A stretch of 62,975 bases of DNA. Origin: Guptibacillus hwajinpoensis. GTDB taxonomy: Bacteria > Bacillota > Bacilli > Bacillales > Bacillaceae_O. The DNA lies in the NCBI GenBank assembly GCA_016841765.1, contig JAENYN010000026.1, forward strand, positions 1 to 62,975, given 5' to 3'. This document shows positions 27,506-41,813 of the stretch, piece after piece. Each line of letters begins with the position of its first letter. Positions within the stretch are counted from its first letter, which is position 1. The position numbers were made by a program, and so were the translations under genes. The notes under the pieces were generated by a model. It worked only from the letters and a program-made list of their open reading frames with translations, was not told where the DNA came from and did not search any database.

Positions 27506-30500
27506 TTGTTGGATGTTAATAACTTTGAATATATGAAAATCGGCCTTGCATCACCTGATAAGATCCGTTCCTGGTCTTACGGAGAAGTGAAAAAACCTGA
27601 GACCATCAACTACCGTACGTTAAAGCCTGAAAAAGACGGGCTGTTCTGTGAACGCATTTTCGGTCCGACAAAAGATTGGGAATGCCACTGTGGAAAGTAC
27701 AAGCGCGTCCGTTATAAGGGTGTCGTTTGTGACCGATGCGGAGTGGAAGTCACAAGAGCCAAAGTACGCCGTGAGCGGATGGGCCATATCGAATTAGCTG
27801 CCCCTGTGTCTCATATCTGGTATTTCAAAGGAATTCCAAGCCGCATGGGACTTGTGCTTGATATGTCACCGCGGGCACTCGAAGAAGTCATTTATTTCGC
27901 TTCTTATGTCGTGACAGAACCAGCGGATACACCGCTTGAGAAGAAACAGCTTCTTTCTGAGAAGGAATACCGTGCTTACCGCGATAAGTACGGCAATTCC
28001 TTCCAGGCGGCTATGGGTGCTGAAGCGATCAGAAAACTGCTTCAGGACATCAACCTTGACAAAGAAGTCGAGATCTTGAAAGAAGAGTTGAAAACGGCAC
28101 AGGGACAGCGCCGCACACGTGCAATCAAGCGTCTGGAAGTGCTTGAGTCATTCCGTAATTCCGGAAATGACCCGTCATGGATGATCCTTGATGTACTGCC
28201 GGTCATCCCTCCTGAACTGCGCCCGATGGTGCAGCTTGACGGCGGCCGTTTCGCAACTTCTGACCTGAATGACCTTTATCGCCGTGTCATTAACCGGAAC
28301 AACCGTCTTAAGCGTCTCCTTGACCTTGGTGCGCCAAGCATCATCGTCCAAAACGAGAAGCGGATGCTTCAGGAAGCAGTTGACGCCCTTATCGATAACG
28401 GCAGAAGAGGCCGTCCGGTCACAGGGCCGGGCAACCGTCCGCTCAAATCGCTTTCCCACATGCTGAAAGGGAAACAGGGCCGTTTCCGCCAGAACTTGCT
28501 TGGTAAGCGTGTTGACTATTCAGGCCGTTCCGTCATCGTAGTCGGTCCGAACTTGAAAATGTATCAATGCGGCCTGCCGAAAGAGATGGCAATCGAATTG
28601 TTCAAGCCTTTTGTCATGAAAGAGCTTGTTGAAAAAGGCATCGCCCATAATATAAAAAGTGCGAAGCGTAAAATCGAACGGCTCCAGCCGGAAGTATGGG
28701 ATGTCCTTGAGGATGTCATCAAGGAACACCCTGTCCTGCTGAACCGTGCGCCAACCCTTCACCGCCTCGGCATCCAGGCGTTTGAGCCTACACTGGTGGA
28801 AGGCCGGGCAATCCGCCTGCATCCGCTAGTGTGTACTGCGTATAACGCCGACTTTGACGGTGACCAGATGGCCGTTCACGTACCGCTGTCATCCGAAGCA
28901 CAAGCGGAAGCGCGACTGCTGATGCTCGCTGCCCAGAACATCTTGAACCCGAAAGACGGTAAGCCGGTTGTCACGCCATCACAGGATATGGTGCTCGGAA
29001 ACTATTATCTGACGATGGAACGCGAAGGAGCTGTCGGAGAAGGGAAAGTATTCAGCGATATCAACGAGGCGCTGATCGCGTATCAAAATGGATATGTCCA
29101 TTTGCATACCCGAATTGCGGTTGCTGCAAAATCGCTGAATAATCAAACGTTCACTGAAGAACAAAACGGCATGTTCCTGCTGACAACTGTCGGAAAACTC
29201 ATTTTCAATGAGATCCTGCCGGATACATTCCCTTACATTAATGAACCGACGCAGCATAACCTTGAAAATGAAACACCGGCCATGTATTTTGTAAAACCAG
29301 GGGTGGACCTGAAAAAAGAGATTCAGTCAAGGGAACTCATTGTTCCGTTCAAAAAGAAGATTCTCGGAAATATCATCGCCGAAGTATTCAAGCGGTTTAA
29401 GATTACCGAGACTTCGAATATGCTTGACCGGATGAAGGATCTTGGCTTCAGTTACTCTACAAAAGCCGGAATTACAGTCGGTGTATCCGACATTATCGTT
29501 CTTCCTGAGAAACAGGAAATCCTGGCTGAGTCTGAAGAAAAAGTCGAAAACGTCCTGAAGCAGTTCCGCCGCGGTTTGATTACGGAGGAAGAACGCTATG
29601 ACCGAATCATATCGATTTGGAGCCAGGCGAAAGACACGATCCAGGGCAAACTGATGGCGACACTCAATAAAGACAATCCGATCTTTATGATGAGTGATTC
29701 CGGTGCCCGTGGTAACGCGTCCAACTTCACCCAGCTTGCCGGTATGCGCGGACTTATGGCCAACCCGGCCGGACGGATCATCGAATTGCCGATCAGGTCC
29801 AGCTTCCGTGAAGGCCTTACCGTTCTCGAATACTTCATTTCCACGCACGGTGCGCGGAAAGGTCTTGCCGATACAGCCCTTAAGACGGCTGACTCCGGTT
29901 ACCTCACCCGCCGCCTCGTCGATGTAGCGCAGGATGTCATCGTCCGTGAAGATGATTGTAATACGGACCGCGGGCTTGAAGTAGCGGCCATCAAAGAAGG
30001 CAATGAAATCATTGAACCGTTTCATGACCGGATTCTCGGACGCTATGCATTCAAGACCGTGCGCCATCCGAAGACCGGAGAAGTCATTGTTGCGCCGAAT
30101 GAGCTGGTCACAGAAGATGTCGCCCGTGAAATTATTGAAGCAGGCATAGAAAATATTATCATCCGTTCAGCATTCACCTGCGATACGGAACATGGTGTCT
30201 GCAAAAAATGCTACGGCCGCAACCTGGCAACAGGCCAGCGCGTGGAAGTCGGCGAAGCTGTCGGTATCATTGCAGCCCAGTCGATCGGTGAGCCTGGAAC
30301 CCAGCTGACAATGCGTACGTTCCACACAGGCGGTGTTGCCGGAGACGATATCACCCAGGGTCTTCCGCGTATCCAGGAGCTCTTTGAAGCCCGGAACCCG
30401 AAAGGCCAGGCTGTCATCACCGAAATTTACGGTACAGTCACCGGTATAAACGAAGTGAAAGAAAAATACGAGATTGTCGTGCAAAGCGATGTGGAAACTC

Positions 30501-31117
30501 GGACCTACACTGCACCATACGGCGCCCGCGTGAAAGTCCGCGAAGGCCAGGAAGTGATAGCCGGACAGGAACTGACAGAAGGTTCCATCGATCCGAAGGA
30601 GCTCCTGAAAATCCGCGGCATCAATGGTGTGCAGGAATACTTGCTGCGTGAAGTGCAGAAAGTATACCGGATGCAGGGTGTTGAAATCGGCGATAAGCAC
30701 GTCGAAGTCATGGTCCGCCAGATGCTTCGCAAAATCCGTGTGACAGATGCCGGAGACACAGAGGTCCTTCCAGGATCACTGCTGGAAATCCACCAATTCA
30801 AAGATGCCAATAAGAAAGTGCTGCTCGGCGGCGGTAAGCCTGCAACAGGCAAGCCAGTACTGCTCGGTATCACAAAAGCATCTCTTGAAACGGATTCCTT
30901 CCTGTCCGCGGCATCATTCCAGGAAACAACAAGAGTCCTTACCGATGCTGCCATCAAAGGCAAGCGTGACGAGCTTCTCGGCTTAAAAGAGAACGTCATC
31001 ATCGGTAAACTAGTACCTGCCGGAACAGGAATGCACCGTTACCGACAGGTGGAAATGGATGCACCTGAATTGGAAGTGCAAGAGGTTGAAGAAGAGAGCG
31101 AAAATCTCGTTCGATAA
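27506..31117 (+). CDS. rpoC: RNA polymerase beta' subunit
   Basis: Largest core subunit with the catalytic magnesium site, 1203 residues. The N-terminal zinc ribbon includes [20 protein letters not shown]. The invariant NADFDGDQM carries D449, D451 and D453. The trigger-loop region [16 protein letters not shown] is intact, and a second zinc site lies in [14 protein letters not shown]. The TTG start follows GGGAGGTAG. No intein or split is present. Confidence 0.98.
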   Translation: MLDVNNFEYMKIGLASPDKIRSWSYGEVKKPETINYRTLKPEKDGLFCERIFGPTKDWECHCGKYKRVRYKGVVCDRCGVEVTRAKVRRERMGHIELAAPVSHIWYFKGIPSRMGLVLDMSPRALEEVIYFASYVVTEPADTPLEKKQLLSEKEYRAYRDKYGNSFQAAMGAEAIRKLLQDINLDKEVEILKEELKTAQGQRRTRAIKRLEVLESFRNSGNDPSWMILDVLPVIPPELRPMVQLDGGRFATSDLNDLYRRVINRNNRLKRLLDLGAPSIIVQNEKRMLQEAVDALIDNGRRGRPVTGPGNRPLKSLSHMLKGKQGRFRQNLLGKRVDYSGRSVIVVGPNLKMYQCGLPKEMAIELFKPFVMKELVEKGIAHNIKSAKRKIERLQPEVWDVLEDVIKEHPVLLNRAPTLHRLGIQAFEPTLVEGRAIRLHPLVCTAYNADFDGDQMAVHVPLSSEAQAEARLLMLAAQNILNPKDGKPVVTPSQDMVLGNYYLTMEREGAVGEGKVFSDINEALIAYQNGYVHLHTRIAVAAKSLNNQTFTEEQNGMFLLTTVGKLIFNEILPDTFPYINEPTQHNLENETPAMYFVKPGVDLKKEIQSRELIVPFKKKILGNIIAEVFKRFKITETSNMLDRMKDLGFSYSTKAGITVGVSDIIVLPEKQEILAESEEKVENVLKQFRRGLITEEERYDRIISIWSQAKDTIQGKLMATLNKDNPIFMMSDSGARGNASNFTQLAGMRGLMANPAGRIIELPIRSSFREGLTVLEYFISTHGARKGLADTALKTADSGYLTRRLVDVAQDVIVREDDCNTDRGLEVAAIKEGNEIIEPFHDRILGRYAFKTVRHPKTGEVIVAPNELVTEDVAREIIEAGIENIIIRSAFTCDTEHGVCKKCYGRNLATGQRVEVGEAVGIIAAQSIGEPGTQLTMRTFHTGGVAGDDITQGLPRIQELFEARNPKGQAVITEIYGTVTGINEVKEKYEIVVQSDVETRTYTAPYGARVKVREGQEVIAGQELTEGSIDPKELLKIRGINGVQEYLLREVQKVYRMQGVEIGDKHVEVMVRQMLRKIRVTDAGDTEVLPGSLLEIHQFKDANKKVLLGGGKPATGKPVLLGITKASLETDSFLSAASFQETTRVLTDAAIKGKRDELLGLKENVIIGKLVPAGTGMHRYRQVEMDAPELEVQEVEEESENLVR

Positions 31118-31131
31118 TCTGAAAACATTTG

Positions 31132-31161
31132 TTGACAACCACAAGATCATAGTGATATGAT
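31132..31161 (+). promoter_or_regulatory. Promoter upstream of rplGB
   Basis: TTGACA, 18 bp, TATGAT, 14 bases after rpoC. It can drive the L7Ae-like gene and, if the next hairpin is read through, the str operon. Confidence 0.72.
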
Positions 31162-31208
31162 ATTCAAGGTGCTTTGATTAAACACCTGTTACTTTGGAGG
31201 ATATGAGA

Positions 31209-31457
31209 ATGTCTTATGAAAAAGTATCACAGGCATCCGATTTGATTGTTGGCACTAAGCAAACAATCAAAGCCATAAAAAACGGTGAAGCAACTGAAGT
31301 CATCATAGCCGAAGATGCTGATCGGCGTGTGACAAATAAAGTGCTTACCGCTGCTGAAGACCGGGGCATATCTGTTCTGAGAGTTGAATCCTCAAAGAAA
31401 CTTGGGAAGGCCTGCGGGATTGAAGTTGCAGCAGCTACTGTAGCAATAAAGGGATAA
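31209..31457 (+). CDS. rplGB: L7Ae-like K-turn-binding ribosomal protein (YbxF)
   Basis: Small L7Ae/L30e-family protein that binds kink-turn RNA, 82 residues. The fold is visible in [20 protein letters not shown] and the C-terminal [24 protein letters not shown] precedes the ATG at 31209; the in-frame TTG at 31194 is part of that binding site. It sits before rpsL, as in B. subtilis. Its cellular RNA target is not fixed; association with the ribosome is reported for the family. Confidence 0.92.
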   Translation: MSYEKVSQASDLIVGTKQTIKAIKNGEATEVIIAEDADRRVTNKVLTAAEDRGISVLRVESSKKLGKACGIEVAAATVAIKG

Positions 31458-31460
31458 TAT

Positions 31461-31505
31461 GTTTTTGCAGGGCGGGTCCGCCCGCCCTCGCAAAAACTTT
31501 GTTTT
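31461..31505 (+). terminator. Strong hairpin between rplGB and rpsL
   Basis: GTTTTTGCAGGGCGGG pairs with CCCGCCCTCGCAAAAAC (one bulged base) around TCCG, followed by TTTGTTTTTG. It is very GC-rich in the middle. It may terminate or attenuate transcription entering the str operon. Confidence 0.75.
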
Positions 31506-31518
31506 TGCCCTTTAATGA

Positions 31519-31983
<465 letters not shown>

Positions 31984-31994
31984 TGAATCGCTGA

Positions 31995-32495
<501 letters not shown>

Positions 32496-32501
32496 TACCA
32501 G

Positions 32502-32591
32502 AAAGGCCGGAAAATCCTTCACGGATGGAAAGAGCCGAGAATACCGCCAGCCACTAGCGGCGGTTTGACCGGCTCTTTCATAGGGCCTTTT
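32502..32591 (+). promoter_or_regulatory. Branched RNA structure ahead of fusA
   Basis: Three nested helices can be drawn: AAAGGCC (32502-32508) with GGCCTTT (32584-32590); GAAAGAGCCG (32528-32537) with CGGCTCTTTC (32570-32579); and ACCGCC (32543-32548) with GGCGGT (32559-32564). The outer helix ends in TTTTT, which resembles a terminator or a control leader between rpsG and fusA. Confidence 0.55.
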
Positions 32592-32626
32592 TGGCACATC
32601 ATAAACCCATGGAAGGAGAAAGATTA

Positions 32627-34705
32627 ATGCCTAGAGAGTTCTCCTTAGAAAAGACTCGTAATATTGGTATCATGGCACACATCGATGCCGGTAAAACGAC
32701 GGCAACAGAACGTATCCTGTTTTATACGGGCCGTATCCATAAAATCGGCGAAACTCACGAAGGAGCTTCGCAAATGGACTGGATGGAGCAGGAGCAGGAA
32801 CGTGGAATCACGATCACTTCTGCTGCCACCACTGCACAGTGGAAAGGTTACCGCATTAACATCATCGATACCCCGGGGCACGTGGACTTCACTGTTGAAG
32901 TTGAACGCTCCCTCCGTGTACTCGATGGTGCGGTTGCTGTGCTTGATGCCCAGTCCGGTGTTGAGCCTCAAACAGAAACTGTTTGGCGCCAGGCCACAAC
33001 ATACGGTGTACCGAGAATCGTTTTCGTAAACAAAATGGATAAAATTGGTGCGGACTTCCTTTATTCAGTCGGAACAATCAAAGACCGCCTGCAGGCAAAC
33101 GCCCATGCGATCCAGCTTCCAATCGGCGCGGAAGATGAATTCGAAGGAATCATCGACCTTGTTGAAATGAAAGCTTACTTCTATGAAGACGATCTTGGCA
33201 CACGTACTAAAGCCGGTGAAATTCCGGATGAGTACAAAGAACAGGCCGAAGAATATCATAATAAGCTTGTTGAAGCTGTTTCTGAGCTTGATGAAGAACT
33301 GATGATGAAATACCTCGAAGGCGAAGAGATCACAACGGATGAGCTTAAACAAGCTATCCGTACAGCGACTCTAAACATTGAGTTCTATCCGGTTCTTTGC
33401 GGCTCAGCGTTCAAGAACAAAGGTGTCCAGCTTCTATTGGATTCGGTTCTTGATTATCTCCCTGCCCCGACTGACGTTGCGGCAATCAAAGGCTTCCGTC
33501 CTGGAACAGAAGAAGAAGTGACACGCAAAGCAGACGACAACGGACCGTTTTCGGCTCTTGCTTTCAAAGTCATGACTGACCCTTATGTCGGAAAGCTTAC
33601 ATTCTTCCGCGTGTACTCCGGAACGCTTGATTCCGGTTCTTATGTTAGGAACTCTACGAAAGACAAGCGTGAGCGTGTCGGCCGTATCCTGCAGATGCAT
33701 GCGAATCACCGTGAAGAAATCGCAACTGTTTATTCCGGTGATATTGCCGGTGCAGTTGGCTTGAAGGATACTTCCACTGGTGACACACTATGTGATGAAA
33801 AGGATCTTGTCATCCTTGAATCCATGGAATTCCCTGAGCCGGTTATCTCTGTGGCAATCGAGCCTAAGACAAAATCTGACCAGGACAAAATGGCAGTGGC
33901 GCTTGGCAAGCTTGCTGAAGAGGATCCGACATTCCGCACGGAAACAAACGTTGAGACAGGCCAAACGATCATTTCCGGAATGGGTGAACTTCACCTGGAT
34001 ATTATCGTCGACCGTCTTCGCCGTGAGTTCAAAGTGGAAGCAAACGTAGGTGCTCCTCAGGTTGCTTACCGCGAGACATTCCGCAAGTCTGCTAATGTCG
34101 AAGGTAAGTTCGTGCGCCAATCAGGCGGACGCGGCCAATATGGCCATGTTTGGATCAAGTTTGAGCCAAACGAAGAAGGAGCAGGCTTTGAGTTCCAAAA
34201 CAAAATCGTCGGTGGTGTCGTTCCGCGTGAATACATCGCTCCGGTTGAACAGGGACTTAAAGAATCCATGGACACAGGCCCGCTTGCAGGCTATCCGATG
34301 GTTGACCTGAAGGCGACATTGTTCGATGGTTCCTACCATGATGTCGACTCCAACGAAATGGCCTTTAAAGTAGCCGCTTCCCTCGCGCTTAAAAACGCGA
34401 AAACGAAGTGTGACCCTGCACTTCTTGAGCCGGTCATGAAGGTTGAAATTGTCGTCCCTGAGGAATACATGGGTGATATCATGGGTGACGTCACTTCCCG
34501 CCGCGGACGCGTGGAAGGCATGGAAGCCCGTGGTAACGCACAGGTTGTTAAAGCGATGGTGCCGCTTGCCGAAATGTTTGGATATGCAACAGCATTGCGT
34601 TCCAATACACAGGGCCGCGGAACTTACACTATGCACTTTGACCACTATGAAGAGGTTCCGAAGTCAATCTCTGAAGAGATCATCAAAAAAAATAGCGGCC
34701 AATAA
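32627..34705 (+). CDS. fusA: Elongation factor G
   Basis: GTPase that moves tRNA and mRNA through the ribosome, 692 residues, the same length as in B. subtilis. The P-loop is AHIDAGKTT, followed by DTPGHVDF and NKMDK; domains II-V follow to the C-terminus. The ATG at 32627 lies after GGAAGGAGAAAG; an in-frame 12-residue extension upstream overlaps that site and is rejected. Likely also active in ribosome recycling. Confidence 0.98.
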   Translation: MPREFSLEKTRNIGIMAHIDAGKTTATERILFYTGRIHKIGETHEGASQMDWMEQEQERGITITSAATTAQWKGYRINIIDTPGHVDFTVEVERSLRVLDGAVAVLDAQSGVEPQTETVWRQATTYGVPRIVFVNKMDKIGADFLYSVGTIKDRLQANAHAIQLPIGAEDEFEGIIDLVEMKAYFYEDDLGTRTKAGEIPDEYKEQAEEYHNKLVEAVSELDEELMMKYLEGEEITTDELKQAIRTATLNIEFYPVLCGSAFKNKGVQLLLDSVLDYLPAPTDVAAIKGFRPGTEEEVTRKADDNGPFSALAFKVMTDPYVGKLTFFRVYSGTLDSGSYVRNSTKDKRERVGRILQMHANHREEIATVYSGDIAGAVGLKDTSTGDTLCDEKDLVILESMEFPEPVISVAIEPKTKSDQDKMAVALGKLAEEDPTFRTETNVETGQTIISGMGELHLDIIVDRLRREFKVEANVGAPQVAYRETFRKSANVEGKFVRQSGGRGQYGHVWIKFEPNEEGAGFEFQNKIVGGVVPREYIAPVEQGLKESMDTGPLAGYPMVDLKATLFDGSYHDVDSNEMAFKVAASLALKNAKTKCDPALLEPVMKVEIVVPEEYMGDIMGDVTSRRGRVEGMEARGNAQVVKAMVPLAEMFGYATALRSNTQGRGTYTMHFDHYEEVPKSISEEIIKKNSGQ

Positions 34706-34733
34706 TTGATTTCCAACATTTGTTCCGTTATAA
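34705..34733 (+). promoter_or_regulatory. Candidate promoter of tuf
   Basis: TTGATT, 17 bp, TATAAC. It starts at the last base of fusA and would give tuf its own transcript in addition to read-through. Confidence 0.6.
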
Positions 34734-34743
34734 CTGTATTGTA

Positions 34744-34798
34744 AGCCTGGAGGACAGCGGGAGCTGCAGCAGCTCCCTTGAATTCCGGCTGGCAACAA
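34744..34798 (+). promoter_or_regulatory. Hairpin in the tuf leader
   Basis: GGGAGCTG (34759-34766) pairs perfectly with CAGCTCCC (34770-34777) around CAG. Flanking AGCCTGGA and TTCCGGCT can extend the stem imperfectly. There is no T run, so a stabilising or regulatory 5' structure is more likely than a terminator. Confidence 0.45.
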
Positions 34799-34847
34799 TA
34801 GATTACAATCTTACTTATATTAAGGTATTTAAAGGAGGAAATTACGA

Positions 34848-36038
34848 ATGGGTAAAGAGAAGTTTGATCGTTCCAAAGCTCACGTAAACATTGGTACAAT
34901 TGGACACGTTGACCATGGTAAAACTACATTGACTGCAGCAATCACAACTGTACTTCATAAGAAATCAGGTAAAGGTTCTGCAATGGCATATGACCAAATC
35001 GATGGTGCTCCAGAAGAGCGTGAGCGCGGTATCACAATCGCTACTGCACACGTAGAGTACGAAACTGAAAACCGTCACTATGCACACGTTGACTGCCCGG
35101 GCCACGCTGACTATGTTAAAAACATGATCACTGGCGCTGCGCAAATGGACGGTGCGATCCTTGTTGTATCAGCAGCTGACGGCCCTATGCCGCAAACTCG
35201 TGAGCATATCCTTCTTTCCCGTCAGGTTGGTGTACCTTTCATCGTTGTATTCCTGAACAAGACTGACATGGTAGACGATGAAGAACTTCTTGAGCTTGTA
35301 GAAATGGAAGTTCGCGATCTTCTTACTGAGTACGACTTCCCTGGTGATGATGTACCAGTAATCAAAGGTTCTGCTCTTAAAGCCCTTGAAGGCGATGCAG
35401 ACTATGAAGCTAAAATCTTCGAACTTATGGATGCGGTTGATGAGTACATCCCAACTCCAGAGCGTGACACAGACAAAGACTTCATGATGCCTGTTGAGGA
35501 CGTATTCTCAATCACTGGCCGTGGTACAGTTGCAACTGGCCGTGTTGAGCGTGGTAAATTGAACGTAGGTGACGAAGTTGAAATCGTAGGTCTTTCTGAA
35601 GCGCCTAAGAAGACAACTGTTACTGGTGTTGAAATGTTCCGTAAGCTTCTTGACTATGCTGAAGCTGGCGACAACATCGGCGCACTTCTTCGCGGTGTTG
35701 CACGTGATGACATCCAGCGTGGACAGGTACTTGCAAAGCCAGGTACAATCACACCGCACACTAAATTCAAAGCTGAAGTATATGTTCTTTCAAAAGAAGA
35801 AGGTGGACGTCACACTCCATTCTTCTCAAACTATCGCCCGCAGTTCTACTTCCGTACAACTGACGTAACTGGTACAATCGCCCTTCCAGAAGGCGTTGAA
35901 ATGGTTATGCCTGGCGATAACGTTGAAATGACTGTAGAACTTATCTCTCCGATTGCGATCGAAGACGGTACAAAGTTCTCTATCCGTGAAGGCGGCCGTA
36001 CAGTAGGCGCTGGCGTTGTTGCAACAATCATCGAGTAA
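34848..36038 (+). CDS. tuf: Elongation factor Tu
   Basis: GTPase that brings aminoacyl-tRNA to the ribosome, 396 residues. [17 protein letters not shown] and NKTD are the nucleotide motifs; domains 2 and 3 are complete. Codon choice is strongly biased, as expected for one of the most abundant proteins. AAAGGAGG precedes the ATG, and a perfect 19-bp terminator follows. Confidence 0.98.
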   Translation: MGKEKFDRSKAHVNIGTIGHVDHGKTTLTAAITTVLHKKSGKGSAMAYDQIDGAPEERERGITIATAHVEYETENRHYAHVDCPGHADYVKNMITGAAQMDGAILVVSAADGPMPQTREHILLSRQVGVPFIVVFLNKTDMVDDEELLELVEMEVRDLLTEYDFPGDDVPVIKGSALKALEGDADYEAKIFELMDAVDEYIPTPERDTDKDFMMPVEDVFSITGRGTVATGRVERGKLNVGDEVEIVGLSEAPKKTTVTGVEMFRKLLDYAEAGDNIGALLRGVARDDIQRGQVLAKPGTITPHTKFKAEVYVLSKEEGGRHTPFFSNYRPQFYFRTTDVTGTIALPEGVEMVMPGDNVEMTVELISPIAIEDGTKFSIREGGRTVGAGVVATIIE

Positions 36039-36059
36039 TAGCGGCACGGTTAAATAGTA

Positions 36060-36097
36060 AAAAGAGGCAGGCAATCATATGATTGCCTGCCTCTTTT
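36060..36097. terminator. Perfectly palindromic terminator after tuf
   Basis: A 38-base perfect palindrome: AAAAGAGGCAGGCAATCAT and its complement without a loop, flanked by A on one side and T on the other. It should stop transcripts from both directions. Confidence 0.92.
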
Positions 36098-36809
36098 CTA
36101 TTTGGACACTGAATTTATGCTATAAGATTTTGTAAGGAAACAGGAAGGAAATCAGCGGGGAACTTGCGGGAACGTTAACACCAACGAGGGAAAATGACGG
36201 GGATTGGCCAGGTATTAGTGGAGCGGCCGGTTGTTTTGCTTTTGGCTGTAACTTCCCACTTTCACACCAAGCCGTTGAACTTTCAAGCGAAGACATCCCG
36301 TTTTTGTGCGCAAACGCGATTGTTTTATGCCGAAACAATCATTTCTTGCCGTATAAAGACAGCTTCAAGACAAACAGCCGCACATTTACACAGTATTCCT
36401 CCGCCCCGTTCTCACACACACACCATCCGGTCCGACATGAGCACTGCCCAACGCCCAAACTGAATAAATCCGTTTTAGAGCGCATCACTACCTGAATTTA
36501 AGAGATAAGCGCAGCCAAAAATAAACTTCTTTGCGCAAGCAAGTCCTATCCCGGCCATCAAAACTGAAAAAACAAGTCCAGCCTATTCCAAAAACAGCCG
36601 CATCCCCCTGATTGTTTCTATACCTTCTATATATTATAGTAGAAACTCGCAATTATCATAAAGCCGCCTCGATCGAACACTGCAAAGCAACCACTGCAAA
36701 CCAAGCGCTCACATAAGGATGACCAGTATATTTACCTGGCTGGAATCCGCCCTCGTAAGACAACCTTAATTTTCTTGTCATCTTCCAATAGAAAGATTTG
36801 CACACGAAC
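36098..36809. other. Long spacer between tuf and the S10 operon, no gene seen
   Basis: About 710 bp with only short frames lacking ribosome binding sites. The part around 36250-36350 has loosely repeated pieces such as TTTCACACCAAGCCG and CCGAAACAATCATTTC. A possible promoter TTGTTT (36612), 17 bp, TATAGT (36635) lies near 36612-36640. I recognise no tRNA or insertion element. Confidence 0.5.
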
Positions 36810-36838
36810 TTGCATTTTATCATTTCAGCCCTTATAAT
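36810..36838 (+). promoter_or_regulatory. S10 operon promoter, upstream copy
   Basis: TTGCAT, 17 bp, TATAAT. Its hexamers and spacing are the same as those of the next promoter, 64 bp downstream. Confidence 0.65.
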
Positions 36839-36873
36839 AGTGAAAGTGTGCAGCAAAACCATAAAAGTTTTTG

Positions 36874-36902
36874 TTGCATTTCCGGCCAATATTTTATATA
36901 AT
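36874..36902 (+). promoter_or_regulatory. S10 operon promoter, downstream copy
   Basis: TTGCAT, 17 bp, TATAAT. A leader of about 130 bases runs from here to rpsJ. Confidence 0.65.
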
Positions 36903-36946
36903 TGACAATGTTGGTCATTGACAGCGATGAAGTGAAAGGTTGCTGA

Positions 36947-37345
<399 letters not shown>

Positions 37346-37383
37346 TTATAAATAAAAATTGGAATATACAGGAGGTGTAACGG

Positions 37384-38001
37384 ATGACCAAAGGAATCTT
37401 AGGTAAGAAGATCGGTATGACGCAAGTGTTTACTGAAAACGGCGAACTCGTCCCGGTAACGGTTATCGAAGCCCAGCCGAACGTTGTGCTTCAAGCGAAA
37501 ACTGAAGAGGCAGACGGTTATTCCGCCGTACAGCTTGGCTTCTCTGATAAGAAGAACGCCAACAAGCCTGAAAAGGGACATGCTGAAAAAGCAAACACTG
37601 CGCCTAAGCGCTTCATTAAGGAAATCCGTAATGCAGAAGGATTGGAAACAGGCCAGGAAGTAAAGGTTGATATCTTTGCAGCTGGAGACATGATTGATGT
37701 AACAGGAACAGGGAAAGGAAAAGGTTTTGCTGGTTCCATCAAACGGCACAACCAATCCCGCGGGCCAATGAGCCACGGTTCCCGCTATCATCGTCGTCCC
37801 GGTTCTATGGGCGCTGTCGATCCGATGCATGTTTTTAAAGGTAAAGCATTGCCAGGCCGTATGGGTGGAGAGACAGTAACCATCCAAAACCTTGAAATCG
37901 TAAAAGTAGATACAGACCGTAATCTTCTTCTCGTAAAAGGCAACGTGCCTGGAGCGAAAAAGAGTTTTGTAAAAATCACCAGCGCGGTGAAAGCAGACTA
38001 A
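37384..38001 (+). CDS. rplC: 50S ribosomal protein L3
   Basis: Assembly-initiating 23S rRNA-binding protein whose long loop reaches the peptidyl-transferase centre, 205 residues. It starts [16 protein letters not shown]. The central extension has [34 protein letters not shown] precedes the start. Confidence 0.97.
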   Translation: MTKGILGKKIGMTQVFTENGELVPVTVIEAQPNVVLQAKTEEADGYSAVQLGFSDKKNANKPEKGHAEKANTAPKRFIKEIRNAEGLETGQEVKVDIFAAGDMIDVTGTGKGKGFAGSIKRHNQSRGPMSHGSRYHRRPGSMGAVDPMHVFKGKALPGRMGGETVTIQNLEIVKVDTDRNLLLVKGNVPGAKKSFVKITSAVKAD

Positions 38002-38027
38002 TATCAGTCAAGAAAGGAGGAATACCA

Positions 38028-38651
38028 ATGCCAAAAGTAGCATTGTTTAACCAGAGCGGCTCCCAGGTCGGCGATATCGAACTTGCCGATGCCGTATTTG
38101 GTATTGAGCCTAACCAGCATGTGTTGACTGAAGCAGTTCTCATGCAGCAAGCATCTCTGCGCCAGGGCACACACGCTGTTAAAAACCGTTCAGAAGTACG
38201 CGGCGGCGGACGCAAGCCGTGGCGCCAAAAAGGAACAGGCCGTGCGCGCCAGGGTTCCATCCGTTCACCACAATGGGTAGGCGGCGGAGTTGTTTTCGGA
38301 CCAACGCCAAGAAGCTACAGCTTCAAAATGCCTAAAAAAGTACGCCGTTTGGCAATCAAATCAGCACTATCCACTAAAGTTAACGATAATGAAGTTGTTA
38401 TCATGGATAGCCTGTCATTTGAAAAACCAAAAACAAAAGAACTCGCTGCAGTTCTCAAAAACCTTTCTGTAGACCGCAAGGCATTGATCGTCACTGCTGA
38501 TATTGATGAGGCAGTTGAACTTTCAGCACGCAACATCCCTGGAGTAACTGTTGTTCCTTCAAATGGTGTAAGTGTCCTTGATGTTTTGAACCATGATAAG
38601 CTCATCATGACGAAAGACGCGGTTGCAAAAGTAGAGGAGGTGCTTGGATAA
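38028..38651 (+). CDS. rplD: 50S ribosomal protein L4
   Basis: Lines the peptide exit tunnel through its loop, 207 residues. The tunnel-tip region reads [19 protein letters not shown], a macrolide-relevant segment of wild-type form. AAAGGAGG precedes the ATG. Its stop overlaps the rplW start by one base (TAATG). Confidence 0.97.
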   Translation: MPKVALFNQSGSQVGDIELADAVFGIEPNQHVLTEAVLMQQASLRQGTHAVKNRSEVRGGGRKPWRQKGTGRARQGSIRSPQWVGGGVVFGPTPRSYSFKMPKKVRRLAIKSALSTKVNDNEVVIMDSLSFEKPKTKELAAVLKNLSVDRKALIVTADIDEAVELSARNIPGVTVVPSNGVSVLDVLNHDKLIMTKDAVAKVEEVLG

Positions 38652-38941
38652 TGAAAGACGCTCGTGATATCATTAAGCGCCCCGTGATTACAGAACGTTC
38701 CACTGAACTTATGGTTGATAAGAAGTACACGTTCGAAGTCAACCCGAAAGCGAACAAAACTGAAATCAAAGATGCGGTAGAAGCAATCTTTGGTGTGAAA
38801 GTTGAAAAAATCAACGTTCAGAACTATAAAGGCAAATTCAAGCGTATGGGCCGTTACGGCGGATATACTGCTAAGCGCAAGAAAGCTGTTGTCAAGCTTA
38901 CTGAAGACAGCAAAGAACTCGAATTCTTCGAGGGAGTTTAA
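38651..38941 (+). CDS. rplW: 50S ribosomal protein L23
   Basis: Tunnel-exit protein that docks trigger factor and SRP, 96 residues. It begins [17 protein letters not shown] and has the [19 protein letters not shown] segment. The start shares a base with the rplD stop, with GAGGAGGTG inside the end of rplD. Confidence 0.97.
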   Translation: MKDARDIIKRPVITERSTELMVDKKYTFEVNPKANKTEIKDAVEAIFGVKVEKINVQNYKGKFKRMGRYGGYTAKRKKAVVKLTEDSKELEFFEGV

Positions 38942-38970
38942 TCCACTTTACTGTGAAGGAGGGAAACTAA

Positions 38971-39801
38971 ATGGCGATTAAAAAGTATAAACCAACATCA
39001 AACGGCCGTCGTGGCATGACAACACTGGATTATTCAGATATCACCACAGATCAGCCGGAAAAATCATTGCTTGCACCGCTCCATAAGAAAGGCGGGCGCA
39101 ATAACCAGGGTAAATTGACTACACGCCATCAAGGCGGCGGTCATAAGCGAAAGTACCGTGTAATTGACTTTAAGCGTGACAAAGATGGCATTCCAGGACG
39201 CGTTGCTACAATCGAGTACGATCCCAACCGTTCTGCCAACATCGCGCTGGTAAACTATGCAGATGGTGAGAAACGCTACATTCTCGCACCGAAAACTCTT
39301 CAGGTGGGTACGGAAATCATGTCCGGACCAGAAGCGGATATCAAAGTCGGCAACGCACTGCCGCTGCAAAATATCCCAGTCGGTACCGTCATCCACAATA
39401 TCGAACTTAAGCCGGGCCGCGGAGGGCAGCTTGCACGTTCTGCAGGTGCCGAAGCACAGGTTCTCGGTAAAGAAGATAAATATGTTCTTGTACGTTTGAC
39501 CTCAGGTGAAGTCCGCTTGATTCTTGGCACATGCCGTGCTACCATCGGTCAAGTGGGTAACGTTGAGCATGAACTTGTAAATGTCGGTAAAGCAGGACGC
39601 TCACGCTGGTTAGGCAAACGCCCAACAGTCCGCGGCTCTGTCATGAACCCTAACGATCACCCTCATGGTGGTGGTGAAGGACGTGCGCCAATCGGACGTA
39701 AATCACCAATGTCTCCTTGGGGCAAGCCGACACTTGGCTACAAGACACGCAAACGCAACAAACCATCTGATAAATACATTGTACGCCGTCGTAAAAAATA
39801 A
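38971..39801 (+). CDS. rplB: 50S ribosomal protein L2
   Basis: Large rRNA-binding protein near the peptidyl-transferase centre, 276 residues. The C-terminal [20 protein letters not shown] segment holds the conserved histidine of L2. GAAGGAGGG precedes the ATG. Confidence 0.98.
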   Translation: MAIKKYKPTSNGRRGMTTLDYSDITTDQPEKSLLAPLHKKGGRNNQGKLTTRHQGGGHKRKYRVIDFKRDKDGIPGRVATIEYDPNRSANIALVNYADGEKRYILAPKTLQVGTEIMSGPEADIKVGNALPLQNIPVGTVIHNIELKPGRGGQLARSAGAEAQVLGKEDKYVLVRLTSGEVRLILGTCRATIGQVGNVEHELVNVGKAGRSRWLGKRPTVRGSVMNPNDHPHGGGEGRAPIGRKSPMSPWGKPTLGYKTRKRNKPSDKYIVRRRKK

Positions 39802-39858
39802 CGGGGTTGTCCTACGGTTCGCAAGAGCCGTAGCACAATCACGAAGGGAGGTTTCCAC

Positions 39859-40137
39859 ATGGGCCGCAGCTTAAAAAAAGGACCTTTTGTTGATGATCAT
39901 CTGATGAAAAAAGTTGAGAATCTGAATGAGTCCAACAAAAAAGAAGTTATCAAAACATGGTCTCGCCGTTCTACAATTTTTCCAGAATTTATCGGGCAAA
40001 CAATTGCCGTTTATGATGGACGCAAACATGTGCCTGTTTTCGTAACAGAAGATATGGTCGGACACAAACTGGGTGAGTTTGCTCCAACCCGCACATATAA
40101 AGGTCATGCCAATGATGACAAGAAAACTAGACGTTAA
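39859..40137 (+). CDS. rpsS: 30S ribosomal protein S19
   Basis: Head protein that contacts S13 and the 50S subunit, 92 residues. It starts [15 protein letters not shown] and has the [16 protein letters not shown] motif. GGGAGG lies upstream. Its last base is 17 bases before rplV. Confidence 0.98.
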   Translation: MGRSLKKGPFVDDHLMKKVENLNESNKKEVIKTWSRRSTIFPEFIGQTIAVYDGRKHVPVFVTEDMVGHKLGEFAPTRTYKGHANDDKKTRR

Positions 40138-40154
40138 TGAGAGGAGGCATTCCG

Positions 40155-40496
40155 ATGCAAGCTAAGGCTGTTGCTAAAACAATCCGCGTTGCTCCTCGTA
40201 AAGTCCGCCTAGTTGTTGACCTGATTCGAGGCAAGCAAGTCGGCGAAGCGGTCGCAATCCTTCGCCACACTCCAAAAGCAGCTTCTCCAGTTGTCGAGAA
40301 AGTGTTGAAGTCTGCTATTGCAAATGCGGAGCATAACTATGAACTTAATCCTGATAACCTCGTTATCACGGAAGCTTATGTAAACGAAGGACCAACCTTG
40401 AAGCGTTTCCGTCCACGTGCTATGGGGCGCGCTAGCCAGATCAACAAACGCACGAGCCACATCACTGTTGTGGTATCAGAAAAGAAGGAGGGATAA
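40155..40496 (+). CDS. rplV: 50S ribosomal protein L22
   Basis: Exit-tunnel protein whose hairpin faces L4, 113 residues. The hairpin tip contains [19 protein letters not shown]. The ATG at 40155 is preceded by GAGAGGAGG; the earlier in-frame ATG at 40137 overlaps the rpsS stop and is not used. Confidence 0.97.
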   Translation: MQAKAVAKTIRVAPRKVRLVVDLIRGKQVGEAVAILRHTPKAASPVVEKVLKSAIANAEHNYELNPDNLVITEAYVNEGPTLKRFRPRAMGRASQINKRTSHITVVVSEKKEG

Positions 40497-40499
40497 TCA

Positions 40500-41783
<1,284 letters not shown>

Positions 41784-41813
41784 AAACCCTTAATGTGAGA
41801 GGAGGTTTGCAGA

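Noticed and set aside
36194-36463. Open frame of 89 residues in the tuf-rpsJ gap
   Set aside because: No ribosome binding site and low-complexity content; reads as decayed spacer.
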